Positions 6,850 through 14,814 are shown, numbered from the stretch's first letter. The stretch is 14,857 nt of DNA from an uncultured Gemella sp. (GCA_927911745.1 CAKMQF010000130.1:1-14857), one strand, 5' to 3'. Notes: a model not told the origin generated them from the letters alone. A program made the numbers and translations.

Positions 6850-7227
6850 ATGGAAAAATATCTAATTAATGATGAATTTGTCAATGTAAAATCAAGAGTA
6901 GATGAATATTTAGAAAAAAATAACATTCACCAATTTTTAAATATAAACCAAGGTGAATATGCTAAAAATGTTGATTTAGAATTAGAGGACATTCAATATG
7001 TAGTATTTGGTAACCCAAAAGTAGGAACATTACTAATGCAAGATGATTTATATCTAAGTTTTAACCTACCACTTAAATTATTACTTATTAAGCGAGAAGA
7101 TAAGACGGAAGTATTATATGAAAAACCTACTTCTTGGTTAAAAGAAGGACATTCTGATAGAATAAAAGATATATTACCAAAGATGGATAATTTATATTTA
7201 GATATCATTAAGTATCTAGAAGCATAA
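6850..7227 (+). CDS. DUF302 family protein
   Basis: The 125-aa protein carries the DUF302 core: 'YVVFGNPKVGTLLMQDD' (about 50-66), where the FGNPKxGT-xLM block is diagnostic, then 'FNLPLKLLLIKREDKTEVLYEKP' (about 71-93). It is slightly degenerate at the N-terminus, lacking the usual Gly-rich 'F..H..A...G' helix, although a Gln-rich helix at about 28-45 may replace it. There is no signal peptide or metal motif. DUF302 proteins are small soluble alpha/beta proteins of unknown function. It appears to be a single-gene unit with its own promoter, and the hairpin module at 7329-7458 follows downstream. GAGG (6840-6843) precedes the ATG. Confidence 0.8.
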   Translation: MEKYLINDEFVNVKSRVDEYLEKNNIHQFLNINQGEYAKNVDLELEDIQYVVFGNPKVGTLLMQDDLYLSFNLPLKLLLIKREDKTEVLYEKPTSWLKEGHSDRIKDILPKMDNLYLDIIKYLEA

Positions 7228-7328
7228 TTAAGAATTGTTTATTTTAGATAAGAAAATTAAATAAGGAGAATTGGGGCTAATCTAAAAGTACTAGATTTTA
7301 AAAATAGTTTATATGGGAACTCATAGAC

Positions 7329-7458
7329 GCAGTGGTTTATTGATATCTAAATTCGCTTCAAAAAGCTTTTTAGATATCTAATAAACTGTGCGGGGGTGAC
7401 TCGAAAAAATCTTGTTTCTACGAAATCACGATTTTTGAGTCACCCCCTCTTCTTTTTT
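7329..7458 (+). repeat. Two-hairpin intergenic repeat/terminator module
   Basis: This fills most of the 322-base gap between the DUF302 gene and pyrD. Hairpin 1 (7329-7391) pairs GTTTATTGATATCTAAA (7335-7351) with TTTAGATATCTAATAAAC (7369-7386), with one bulged base and a tip stem GCTT-CAAA-AAGC. Its flanks 'GACGCAGTGG' and 'ACTGTGCGGG' pair through wobbles. Hairpin 2 is the terminator at 7392-7458. The order (GACGCAGTGG hairpin, ACTGTGCGG, then a G-rich terminator hairpin) resembles dispersed modules I remember downstream of genes in streptococci and, in another form, staphylococci. A reduced copy of hairpin 2 occurs at 10141-10196. The flanking parts (7228-7328, 7459-7549) hold an AAGGAG at 7262 without a usable reading frame and the pyrD ribosome binding site. 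Confidence 0.6.
7392..7458 (+). terminator. Strong terminator (second hairpin of the repeat module)
   Basis: GGGGGTGACTC pairs perfectly over 11 bp with GAGTCACCCCC and continues with AAAAATC/GATTTTT. The loop contains a small TTTC-tac-GAAA stem. The hairpin is followed by TCTTCTTTTTT. It separates the DUF302 unit from pyrD. Confidence 0.9.
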
Positions 7459-7549
7459 ATTTGAATATAAATCTAAAACTAGTTTTATCAATGGTTATTG
7501 AGAGTATTTTATGATAAACTGTTATTAGTATACATAGGAGGTATGAAGA

Positions 7550-8482
7550 ATGTTAAAAACCAATTTTTTAGATGTAGAATTATCTAACCCATTAATGAAT
7601 GCATCAGGGGTACACTGTATGACGACTAAGGAACTAGATGAATTAGTAGCTAGTGAAGCGGGGGCTTTTGTTACAAAAACTGCAACTCGTGATTATAGAG
7701 AAGGTAATCCGGAGCCTAGATATTATGATACTAGCTTAGGAAGTATAAATTCTATGGGGTTGCCGAATAATGGTTTAGATTATTATTTAGATTATGTTAT
7801 TGAACGTCAAAGAGCTGGTGCCAGATTACAGTTTTTATCGGTAACTGGTATGAGTTATGATGAAAATATTGCTCTATTAAAGAAAATTCAAGAAAGTGAA
7901 TATGAAGGTGTGACTGAATTTAATCTATCATGTCCAAATGTGCCAGGAAAGCCTCAGATTGCTTATGATTTTGAACTTACAGACAAATTATTAGCTGAGG
8001 TATTCACATTCTTTACAAAACCTATTGGGGTAAAATTACCTCCGTATTTTGATATTGCTCATTTTGATGAAATGGCTAAAATTCTTAATAAATATCCTCT
8101 TACATATGTCAATAGTGTAAATAGTGTAGGGAATGGTTTATATATTGATTTAGATAAAGAACAAGTAGTTATCAAGCCAAAAGGAGGATTTGGTGGACTA
8201 GGTGGAGAATATATTAAACCAACAGCCTTAGCTAATGTTCGTGCATTTAGGGAACGTTTGAATCCTAGTATAAAAATTATTGGAACTGGTGGAGTTATAA
8301 ATGGTAAAGATGTATTTGAACATATCCTATGTGGTGCTGATTTAGTTCAAGTAGGAACAACTCTTCACAAAGAAGGAGTTTCAGTTTTTGCGAGACTAAC
8401 TAAAGAACTTCAAGAAGTAATGAAAGAAAAAGGATACTCAAGTTTAGATGACTTTAGAGGTAAATTGAAAGTAATAGATTAA
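7550..8482 (+). CDS. pyrD: Dihydroorotate dehydrogenase, class 1A (fumarate-dependent)
   Basis: This enzyme oxidises dihydroorotate to orotate in pyrimidine synthesis, passing electrons through FMN to fumarate in the cytoplasm. The 310-aa sequence follows Lactococcus lactis PyrDA almost block for block: '[13 protein letters not shown]' (13-25), Lys43, '[10 protein letters not shown]' (64-73), the active-site loop '[12 protein letters not shown]' with the catalytic base Cys128, 'GVKLPPYFD', '[11 protein letters not shown]' and the FMN-phosphate loop 'IIGTGGV'. The catalytic Cys, rather than Ser, marks class 1, and the match to PyrDA, with no pyrK nearby, marks subclass 1A. AGGAGG (7536-7541) lies eight bases before the ATG. 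It stands alone here, without the rest of the pyr operon. No PyrR-type attenuator or obvious terminator was seen. Confidence 0.95.
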   Translation: MLKTNFLDVELSNPLMNASGVHCMTTKELDELVASEAGAFVTKTATRDYREGNPEPRYYDTSLGSINSMGLPNNGLDYYLDYVIERQRAGARLQFLSVTGMSYDENIALLKKIQESEYEGVTEFNLSCPNVPGKPQIAYDFELTDKLLAEVFTFFTKPIGVKLPPYFDIAHFDEMAKILNKYPLTYVNSVNSVGNGLYIDLDKEQVVIKPKGGFGGLGGEYIKPTALANVRAFRERLNPSIKIIGTGGVINGKDVFEHILCGADLVQVGTTLHKEGVSVFARLTKELQEVMKEKGYSSLDDFRGKLKVID

Positions 8483-8550
8483 ATAATTATCATGCGCATA
8501 ATATAATTCTAATTTAACGACAAAAACGTAAAAGAAAAAACAGATAACAC

Positions 8551-8579
8551 TTGAAAATCATTTTGAAAATTGTTATTAT
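8551..8579 (+). promoter_or_regulatory. Promoter of the riboswitch-pbuX transcript
   Basis: TTGAAA (8551-8556) and TATTAT (8574-8579) have 17-base spacing. This places the start about 15 bases before the riboswitch aptamer. Confidence 0.7.
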
Positions 8580-8600
8580 ATATTGTACAGACAAAATATA

Positions 8601-8669
8601 GCACATATAAAGGCAAGAATATGGCTTGCAAGTTTCTACCATCAGACCGTAAATTTGATGACTATGGGC
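8601..8669 (+). ncRNA. Purine riboswitch aptamer, guanine/hypoxanthine/xanthine class
   Basis: All hallmarks of the purine aptamer are present. P1 is formed by GCACATA (8601-8607) and TATGGGC (8663-8669). 'TATAA' opens the first junction. P2 is GCAAG/CTTGC with loop 'AATATGG'. The invariant J2/3 'AGTTTCTACC' follows. P3 is CATCA/TGATG with loop 'GACCGTAAAT'. The base that pairs with the ligand is the C in 'GACTATG' (C8662), which specifies guanine-type ligands; adenine switches have U there. Its position upstream of a xanthine permease fits a switch that represses purine import when guanine or related bases are plentiful. Confidence 0.95.
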
Positions 8670-8734
8670 ATTCTTATTATAATGTTATTGCTTTGAATTA
8701 ATTTTTAAAGTATATATTTGTAATAGAATTTTAA

Positions 8735-8765
8735 ATCGCCTATAAGTAATTATAGGTGATTTTTT
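8735..8765 (+). terminator. Riboswitch expression platform: ligand-dependent terminator
   Basis: ATCGCCTATAA (8735-8745) pairs with TTATAGGTGAT (8750-8760; one G-U pair) across a GTAA loop and runs into a T-tract to 8765. GCCTATA (8738-8744), the 5' arm, can instead pair along all seven bases (one G-U) with TATGGGC (8663-8669), the 3' strand of P1. Ligand binding holds P1, frees the terminator and shuts off pbuX. Confidence 0.9.
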
Positions 8766-8804
8766 GTATTTATATAGTTATATTTGTCAAAAATATATAT
8801 AACT

Positions 8805-8810
8805 AAGGAG
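8805..8810 (+). promoter_or_regulatory. Ribosome binding site fixing the TTG start of pbuX
   Basis: AAGGAG lies nine bases upstream of a TTG codon at 8820. The reading frame stays open up to another TTG at 8784, but that would place this site inside the gene and has no ribosome binding site of its own. Confidence 0.75.
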
Positions 8811-8819
8811 AAAAGAATC

Positions 8820-10082
8820 TTGAAAACTTTTATTTTAAGTTTACAACACGTACTAGCGATGTACGCAGGAGCGGTAATTGTACCGATAATTGTTGCTGGA
8901 GGCCTAGGTCTTTCAGCAGAACAAACAACTTATTTAGTGTCAGTTGATATTTTTATGTGTGGGGTAGCAACATTCTTACAAGTATATAAAGGTAAATTTA
9001 CAGGTATTGGATTACCTGTTGTTCTTGGATGTACTTTCACAGCAGTTGCGCCGATGATAGCTATAGGAAATAGCTCAGGATTACCAACAATGTATGGAGC
9101 AATTTTTGTTTCAGGGTTAGTTGTAGTTGCGATAGCACCATTTTTTGCTAAGGTTGCTAAGTTATTCCCACCAGTTGTTACAGGTAGTGTTGTAACAATT
9201 ATTGGTATAACGCTAGTTCCAGTTGCAATGAACTATATTGCAGGTGGACAAGGATCAAAAGATTTTGGAAATCCAAAGAATATCGTATTGGCATGTATTA
9301 CACTTGCAATTATTTTAGTAATTTATAAATTTACTACTGGATTTATTCAATCGATAGCAATTTTATTAGGTTTAGTATCAGGAACTATTATTGCTAGTTT
9401 TATGGGAATGGTAAGTTTAACAGATGTTACTCAAGCAGGTTGGTTCCAACATCCAACACCACTTAAGTTCGCTAGTTTTGAATTCAATATAAGTGCGATT
9501 TTAACTTTTGTTATAGTTGGAATAGTTAGTATGATTGAATCGACTGGTGTATATTATGCCCTAGGAAATATCTGTAATCAAGAGGTTAAAGAACCAGATT
9601 TAAGAAGAGGATATTTAGCAGAAGGATTAGCGGTTATGATTGGATCATTAGTAAATGCCTTTCCATATACTACTTATTCTCAAAACGTAGGACTTGTACA
9701 AATATCAGGAGTAAAAAGTAAAAAAGTAATGTATGTCATGGTACTGTTACTTCTAGTTTTTGGATCAATTCCAAAAATTGGAGCTTTAGCTACAATAGTA
9801 CCTCAACCGGTACTAGGAGGGGCAATGATTAGTATGTTTGGTATGGTACTTGCATATGGGGTGAAAATGTTAGGGAATACTGATTTTGCTAAACAAGAAA
9901 ATCTTATGATAATTGCTTGTTCTGTTGGTTTAGGATTAGGTGTAACAACAGTTCCTACAGCATTTGCTCAATTACCAAGCTTTCTCCGTATGTTTACTGA
10001 TAGTGGTATTGTATTGGGTACAATTGTTGCGATTGTAATAAATTTGATTTTTAATAGAAAATCAAAATTTAAAAAAAATTAA
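8820..10082 (+). CDS. pbuX: Xanthine permease, NCS2 (NAT) family
   Basis: This is a proton-coupled importer of xanthine in the cytoplasmic membrane. With the TTG start it is 420 aa and begins 'MKTFILSLQHVLAMYAGAVI', the usual PbuX N-terminus. The conserved Gln-His in TM1 (9-10), the TM8 glutamate in 'SMIESTGVYYALG' (Glu240) and the NAT motif 'QNVGLVQISGV' (288-298) are intact. The hydrophobic pattern fits 14 segments. The guanine-class riboswitch in its leader supports a purine-base substrate rather than uracil. In Bacillus the same switch controls xpt-pbuX; here the phosphoribosyltransferase gene xpt is not adjacent and pbuX is alone, followed by a terminator. Closely related uric acid or hypoxanthine transport cannot be excluded. 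Confidence 0.9.
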   Translation: MKTFILSLQHVLAMYAGAVIVPIIVAGGLGLSAEQTTYLVSVDIFMCGVATFLQVYKGKFTGIGLPVVLGCTFTAVAPMIAIGNSSGLPTMYGAIFVSGLVVVAIAPFFAKVAKLFPPVVTGSVVTIIGITLVPVAMNYIAGGQGSKDFGNPKNIVLACITLAIILVIYKFTTGFIQSIAILLGLVSGTIIASFMGMVSLTDVTQAGWFQHPTPLKFASFEFNISAILTFVIVGIVSMIESTGVYYALGNICNQEVKEPDLRRGYLAEGLAVMIGSLVNAFPYTTYSQNVGLVQISGVKSKKVMYVMVLLLLVFGSIPKIGALATIVPQPVLGGAMISMFGMVLAYGVKMLGNTDFAKQENLMIIACSVGLGLGVTTVPTAFAQLPSFLRMFTDSGIVLGTIVAIVINLIFNRKSKFKKN

Positions 10083-10140
10083 TTAACAGAACTAAGTATT
10101 TTTAATCTAGATACTTTTATTGGAAAAGAGGATTATATAG

Positions 10141-10196
10141 GATGACTCAAGAAGAAATGATTTTTTAAAATCATGATTTTTGAGTCGTTCTTTTTT
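10141..10196 (+). terminator. Terminator after pbuX, related to the 7392-7458 hairpin
   Basis: GACTCAA (10144-10150) pairs with TTGAGTC (10080s: 10180-10186 side), extended outwards by A-T and G-U pairs. An inner stem TGATTTT/AAAATCA is present and six T residues follow (10191-10196). The outer arms GACTC/GATTTTTGAGTC are shared with the terminator before pyrD. A smaller AAGTAT/ATACTT stem (about 10094-10116) precedes it. Confidence 0.8.
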
Positions 10197-10228
10197 ATTT
10201 ATATATGCCTAAAAATCAATGTTTTTTG

Positions 10229-10257
10229 TGTACAAAATATTGTAGATGTAGTATAAT
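10229..10257 (+). promoter_or_regulatory. Promoter of the ctsR-clpC-radA operon
   Basis: TGTACA (10229-10234; four of six) and a perfect TATAAT (10252-10257) have 17-base spacing. The predicted start is near 10264. Confidence 0.65.
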
Positions 10258-10265
10258 TTAATAAA

Positions 10266-10282
10266 GGTCAATTTTAGTCAAT
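10266..10282 (+). promoter_or_regulatory. CtsR operator
   Basis: GGTCAAT-TTT-AGTCAAT is a tandem heptad repeat with a three-base spacer, matching the CtsR box (RGTCAAA-NAN-RGTCAAA) except at the last base of each heptad and the spacer centre. It lies just downstream of the predicted start and just before the AAAGGAGG ribosome binding site (10283-10290). Bound CtsR would block its own operon, and heat would relieve it. Confidence 0.85.
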
Positions 10283-10297
10283 AAAGGAGGTGCTCTT

Positions 10298-10819
10298 ATG
10301 AATAATAGTAATATGACTGATATACTTGAACAATATATTATGGGTTTATTTAATGAAGCTACAGAAGATCATATAATTATAAAAAGAAGTAATGTTGCAC
10401 AAAAATTTGACTGTGTACCATCTCAATTAAACTATGTAATAAAGACAAGATTTACACCAGAACACGGATTTATAATTGAGAGTAAACGAGGTGGAGGTGG
10501 ATTCATCAGAATCACCAAAATAACTCTCCACACAAATAAAGACTACATTGATTATTTAATTGAGACAGTAGAGAATGAGATTGTTGAAGTAGATGAGGCT
10601 ATTAGATTAGCTAAAATACTACTGGAAAAAGAATATATTGATAAATTTGATTATAATCATTTTATAGATAGTATAGAAATTATTACATCGGTTCATAATC
10701 AATTTTTAGATTATACTGATGAAGACAGTGCTAAAGAAATGATTAATCAAACAAAAGGAAATATTAAGGATCTTACAATAAGATTCTTAACAAATATAAA
10801 ATATAATAAAAGGGGATGA
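10298..10819 (+). CDS. ctsR: CtsR, transcriptional repressor of class III heat-shock genes
   Basis: CtsR binds tandem heptad sites in front of clp genes and loses its grip on DNA on heating. The 173-aa protein has the winged helix-turn-helix at about 1-75, with '[23 protein letters not shown]' forming the helix-turn-helix. The Gly-rich wing 'RGGGGFIRI' (64-72) is the thermosensing element. The C-terminal dimerisation and Clp-interaction domain (about 80-170) includes the typical '[10 protein letters not shown]' helix. Arg64 in the wing corresponds to the arginine phosphorylated by McsB in Bacillus-type systems. It is the first gene of the operon, and clpC starts four bases after its stop. Autoregulation is expected from the operator at 10266-10282. 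Confidence 0.95.
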   Translation: MNNSNMTDILEQYIMGLFNEATEDHIIIKRSNVAQKFDCVPSQLNYVIKTRFTPEHGFIIESKRGGGGFIRITKITLHTNKDYIDYLIETVENEIVEVDEAIRLAKILLEKEYIDKFDYNHFIDSIEIITSVHNQFLDYTDEDSAKEMINQTKGNIKDLTIRFLTNIKYNKRG

Positions 10820-10823
10820 TGTT

Positions 10824-13298
10824 ATGTATATAAGATTTAATGAAACGGCCCTTATGGTATTAACAACAGCAAAAGAAGAAGCAAATGATTTTGGAGTTAA
10901 AGCTGTAGGAACAGAACATTTATTATTAGCTATGTTGAGTATGCAAAATACTTTATCTTGTAAAATGCTTAACAGGCATGGTGTTTACTATGATGATTTT
11001 AGAAAGAGTGTAGTAGACTTTTATGAAGCAGAATTAGAAGGAACAGATTTCTATCGTAATGTTTTAATGAAGATTGATTATACTAATGGAGCTGTTAGAA
11101 CGATAGAAAATAGTCAAAGATATGCTGATGATACTTCTAGTTTTGTTGTTACTAGTGAACACTTGTTATTATCTTTACTTGAAGAAGAGACTGGAACAGC
11201 TGTTCGTTTATTAACTGATAAATTAGGAATAAATGTTGATGCTTTGGTGGATGAATTATTTGATTTAGTGAAAAAGAATCATGCGTTAGTATCTAAATTG
11301 TATGAAGGATTTAAAAAAATAGCAGAATCTGAGAATAGTGAATCAAAAACTAAAACATTGAATTCTCTAGCGAAAGATTTAACTAGAGATGCATTTAATA
11401 ATAAACTAGATCCTGTATTAGCTCGTGATAAAGAAATTACGCGTATGATCGAAATATTAAATAGACGTACTAAGAATAATCCTGTATTAATTGGAGAACC
11501 TGGAGTAGGGAAAACAGCTATAGTTGAAGGTTTAGCAGAAAGAATAGTTTCGCAGAATGTTCCTAGTAACTTATTAGGAAAGAGAGTAATGGTATTAGAC
11601 ATGGGAACATTACTTGCTGGGACTAAATATCGTGGTGAATTTGAAGAAAGATTAAAAAATATTATTGCAGAGATTGAAGATGCTGGAGATATTATTTTAT
11701 TCATAGATGAAATTCATACGATTATTGGAGCTGGTGGTAGTGAAGGTAGTGCTGATGCATCAAATATTCTTAAACCTGCCTTATCTCGTGGTTTAATTCA
11801 ATGTATCGGAGCTACAACAACAGAAGAATATAGAAAATATTTTGAAAAAGATGCAGCATTAGAACGTCGTTTCCAACCAATTAAGGTTGAAGAACCAAGT
11901 ACTGAAGACTCTATTAAGATTCTTGAAGGACTACGTCATAAATATGAAGAACATCATGATGTAGAAATATTAGATGAAGCAATTGACTCAGCTGTAAAAT
12001 TAAGTACAACTTATATTACAGACAGATGTTTACCTGATAAAGCAATAGATTTAATAGATGAGGCATGTTCTAAAGTTAAACTAAGATATTATAAATCTCC
12101 TGATAAATTAAAAGAGTATGAAGATGAGCTTACTCGATTAAATAAAGAAAAAGACAGAGCTGTTGTTAATCAAGAATTTGAAATAGCTGCTAAAAAACGT
12201 GATGAAGTTAATCAGGTAATTAGTAAAATCGAAGAATTCAAAATTTCTTGGCAAGATAGCCTATCAAAAGATAAAATCAAGATTACTTCTGAACACATAG
12301 CTGAAGTTCTTGCTGCTTGGACAGGGGTTCCAGTTACAAAATTAACTGAATCTGAAAGTGAACGTCTGTTAAAACTAGAAGAAATTTTACATAAGAGAGT
12401 TATTGGTCAGGATGAGGCTGTAGTTAGTCTAGCCAAAGCTGTTAGAAGAGCGAGAAGTGGATTTAAAGCACCTAACAGACCAATAGGAAGTTTTATTTTC
12501 CTAGGACCTACAGGAGTAGGGAAAACAGAACTAGCTAAAAGTTTATCAGAAGCTTTATTTAGCTCAGAAGATAATATGATCCGTATTGATATGAGTGAAT
12601 ATATGGAACCACACTCTATTAGTAGATTGGTAGGAGCCCCTCCAGGATACGTAGGATATGAAGAAGCGGGACAATTATCTGAACAAGTTCGTCAAAAACC
12701 ATATTCAGTAGTTCTATTTGACGAAATTGAAAAAGCTCACCCATCAATCTTTAATATCCTTCTACAAGTACTAGATGATGGACGTTTAACTGATGCATCT
12801 GGGCGTGTGATAGACTTTAAAAATACAATTATCATAATGACTTCAAACGTTGGGGTTAGCGAACTTAATGATCAAAAATTTGTAGGTTTTGGAGGTAGTG
12901 ATTCTATTAAGAATGATTACAAGAATGTTCAAAACACTATGATGGAAGCATTGAAAAAACAATATCGTCCAGAATTCTTAAATAGAATTGATGACATAAT
13001 CGTCTTCAAAACTTTAGAAAAAGAAGAGTTGGAAAAAATTTCTGAATTATTAATTGATGGTTTATCTAAGAGATTAGAAGATAGAAATATTACTATTAAA
13101 CTTACGAAAAAAGCAATGGCTAAAATTGTTGAAGATGGTAGTATAAAAGAATATGGAGCTCGTCCATTAAAACGAAGTATTCAAAAAAATATTGAAGATT
13201 TACTGAGTGAAGAATTGTTACAAGATCCTGAATTAACAGGAACAATCAATATTGATTATAAAAAAGATAGTTTTGTTGTAAAGAAGACTAAGAGGTAG
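10824..13298 (+). CDS. clpC: ClpC, AAA+ unfoldase of the ClpCP protease
   Basis: This is a hexameric ATPase that unfolds proteins and feeds them to ClpP. Full length (824 aa) with every expected part: double Clp N repeat (about 1-145), first ATPase domain with Walker A GEPGVGKT (224-231) and Walker B ILFIDEIHT (291-299), middle domain with a UVR motif (about 431-466) used for adaptor binding, and second ATPase domain with Walker A GPTGVGKT (561-568) and Walker B VVLFDEIEKAH (629-639). A VGF ClpP-docking tripeptide is at 687-689, and the C-terminal D2-small domain ends in a basic tail. Glu31 and Glu112, in the two repeated 'EHLLL' segments, correspond to the phospho-arginine-binding glutamates of Bacillus ClpC. 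The ribosome binding site AGGGGATG lies within the ctsR-clpC gap. It is co-transcribed with ctsR and radA. Confidence 0.97.
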   Translation: MYIRFNETALMVLTTAKEEANDFGVKAVGTEHLLLAMLSMQNTLSCKMLNRHGVYYDDFRKSVVDFYEAELEGTDFYRNVLMKIDYTNGAVRTIENSQRYADDTSSFVVTSEHLLLSLLEEETGTAVRLLTDKLGINVDALVDELFDLVKKNHALVSKLYEGFKKIAESENSESKTKTLNSLAKDLTRDAFNNKLDPVLARDKEITRMIEILNRRTKNNPVLIGEPGVGKTAIVEGLAERIVSQNVPSNLLGKRVMVLDMGTLLAGTKYRGEFEERLKNIIAEIEDAGDIILFIDEIHTIIGAGGSEGSADASNILKPALSRGLIQCIGATTTEEYRKYFEKDAALERRFQPIKVEEPSTEDSIKILEGLRHKYEEHHDVEILDEAIDSAVKLSTTYITDRCLPDKAIDLIDEACSKVKLRYYKSPDKLKEYEDELTRLNKEKDRAVVNQEFEIAAKKRDEVNQVISKIEEFKISWQDSLSKDKIKITSEHIAEVLAAWTGVPVTKLTESESERLLKLEEILHKRVIGQDEAVVSLAKAVRRARSGFKAPNRPIGSFIFLGPTGVGKTELAKSLSEALFSSEDNMIRIDMSEYMEPHSISRLVGAPPGYVGYEEAGQLSEQVRQKPYSVVLFDEIEKAHPSIFNILLQVLDDGRLTDASGRVIDFKNTIIIMTSNVGVSELNDQKFVGFGGSDSIKNDYKNVQNTMMEALKKQYRPEFLNRIDDIIVFKTLEKEELEKISELLIDGLSKRLEDRNITIKLTKKAMAKIVEDGSIKEYGARPLKRSIQKNIEDLLSEELLQDPELTGTINIDYKKDSFVVKKTKR

Positions 13299-13300
13299 TT

Positions 13301-14684
13301 ATGGCTAAGGTAAATGTTAAATACGAATGTAATGCCTGTGGTTACCAGAGTTTAAAATATATGGGAAGATGTCCAAATTGTAAAAAATGGGCATCTATGG
13401 AAGAAGTGGTCGAAGCAAAAAAGGCGACAAAACATACAGAATTTGAAGTGAAAATGAGCGATACAGAACGTGTAGAAGCTGGGAAACTAAAATCAGTTTC
13501 TACACAGGACGTTCCTCGAACACTTACTGATAGTGGCGAATTAAATAGGGTTCTTGGTGGTGGAGTTGTTGGTGGATCCTTGGTACTTTTAGGAGGAGAT
13601 CCAGGTATTGGGAAATCTACATTACTTCTACAAATCTCAGCATACTTAGCAAAAGAACATGATGTTTTATATGTAACTGGGGAAGAGTCTGTAAGACAGG
13701 TTAAAATAAGAGCTGATAGATTGAAAAATAATACAGATGAACTTTTTTGTTTATGCTCAGACAGATTTAAATTTAATTTATCAAGTGGTAAAAAAAATAA
13801 AGCCGCAATTTTTAGTTATTGACTCAATTCAAACAATTTATAATCCTAATATGGAAAATTCTCCAGGAAGTATTACTCAGGTTAGAGAATGTACTCAACA
13901 ATTGATGAAAATTGCCAAGAGTTTAAATATTGCAATATTTATAGTTGGGCATGTTACCAAAGAAGGAACTATTGCAGGTCCACGTATGTTAGAACATATG
14001 GTAGATACAGTTCTGTATTTTGAAGGTGAAGGTCAGCATAGTTATAGAATACTAAGAGCGGTTAAAAACCGTTTTGGTTCAACTAATGAAATTGGAATTT
14101 TTGAGATGAAACATAGTGGATTAGAAGATCTAGCTAATCCTTCTCAAATGTTTTTAGAAGAAAGAAGTAAAAATCTTGCTGGAGCGACTATAATTAGCAC
14201 TATGGAAGGTAGTAGACCACTTCTTGTAGAAATACAATCGCTAACTACACCAACAGCTTTTAATAATCCGAGAAGAATTTCGACTGGATTAGAATATAAT
14301 AAGTTAATATTATTAATGGCTGTTTTAGAAAAAAAAGCTGGTTATTTATTACAACAACAAGATGTATACGTCAAAGTCTCTGGTGGAGTTAAAATTGATG
14401 ATCCTGCAGTTGACTTAGGTGTAGTTATGGCAGTAGCTTCTAGCTTTAAGGACATAGCTGTAAATATGAATGATTGTTTCATTGGAGAAGTTGGTTTAAC
14501 AGGAGAAGTTAGAAGAGTTAGCAGAATTGAGCAAAGAATCAATGAGGCTAAAAAACACGGATTTAAACGAGTAATAGTTCCGATAGGAAATATGAAGAAT
14601 TCTGATTTTCCGGATGGAATTGAGATAGTTCCTGTGAAGGATATTAGAGAGTGTTTAGATATAGCTTTCAGTAATGTATTTTAA
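13301..14684 (+). pseudogene. radA: RadA (Sms), DNA repair/branch-migration ATPase, frameshifted
   Basis: RadA is a RecA-like helicase that extends branches during recombinational repair and natural transformation. The first frame (13301-13822) gives the zinc finger Cys10-x2-Cys13 / Cys24-x2-Cys27 and Walker A GGDPGIGKST (98-107), and is in register through 'NNTDELF' (residue 149). It then turns to nonsense and stops. The second frame (from about 13743 to 14684) resumes exactly with 'VYAQTDLNLIYQ', Walker B 'LVIDSIQT', the KNRFG motif and the Lon-like C-terminal domain. CTTTTTTG (T-run 13743-13748) has one T too many; removing it restores a 460-aa protein, the usual RadA length. Either the gene is inactivated or switched by slippage, or the extra T is a sequencing error. 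It starts two bases after the clpC stop, and its terminator abuts an insertion sequence. Confidence 0.85.
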
Positions 14685-14693
14685 TAAAGATAA

Positions 14694-14738
14694 GAGATAA
14701 ATAGAGAGAAAACTAGACGTTTTTTCTCTATTTATCTC
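14694..14738 (+). terminator. radA terminator hairpin, T-tract lost at the IS junction
   Basis: GAGATAAATAGAGAGAAAA pairs over 19 bp with TTTTTTCTCTATTTATCTC (one G-U pair) around a 7-base loop. The stem ends at 14738, one base before the insertion-sequence end. No T-run follows, consistent with the element having landed between stem and T-tract. Confidence 0.7.
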
Positions 14739-14784
14739 GGCTCTTTGTCAAATTCGGGGCATGGAGAAAAATAGGAAATGAGAT

Positions 14785-14814
14785 CTAGGCAGCATTTTGC
14801 TGCTTAGATTTTTT
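14785..14814 (+). terminator. Terminator at the end of the IS, directed into the element
   Basis: CTAGGCAGCA pairs with TGCTGCTTAG (one G-U pair) around TTT and is followed by A and six T residues (14809-14814). It would stop + strand transcripts coming from radA from running antisense into the transposase gene. It overlaps the transposase stop codon. Confidence 0.7.

Noticed and set aside
7262..7282. AAGGAG site suggesting a small gene
   Set aside because: No ATG or GTG follows at usable spacing; a TTG there gives only four codons before a stop.
7228..7549. PyrR-binding attenuator or tracrRNA-like RNA before pyrD
   Set aside because: The conserved PyrR anti-antiterminator sequence is absent, there is no anti-repeat or CRISPR locus, and the two hairpins are better explained as a dispersed terminator module.
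8492..8499. ATGCGCAT palindrome after pyrD, as an operator or terminator
   Set aside because: It is only eight bases long, has no T-run and no promoter alongside; no support beyond symmetry.
8601..8669. Adenine-specific riboswitch
   Set aside because: The ligand-pairing position (8662) is C rather than T, which specifies guanine-type ligands.
11279..11704. Open frame of 141 codons on the - strand
   Set aside because: It lies wholly inside clpC, whose + strand protein is unmistakable; it has no ribosome binding site or family resemblance.
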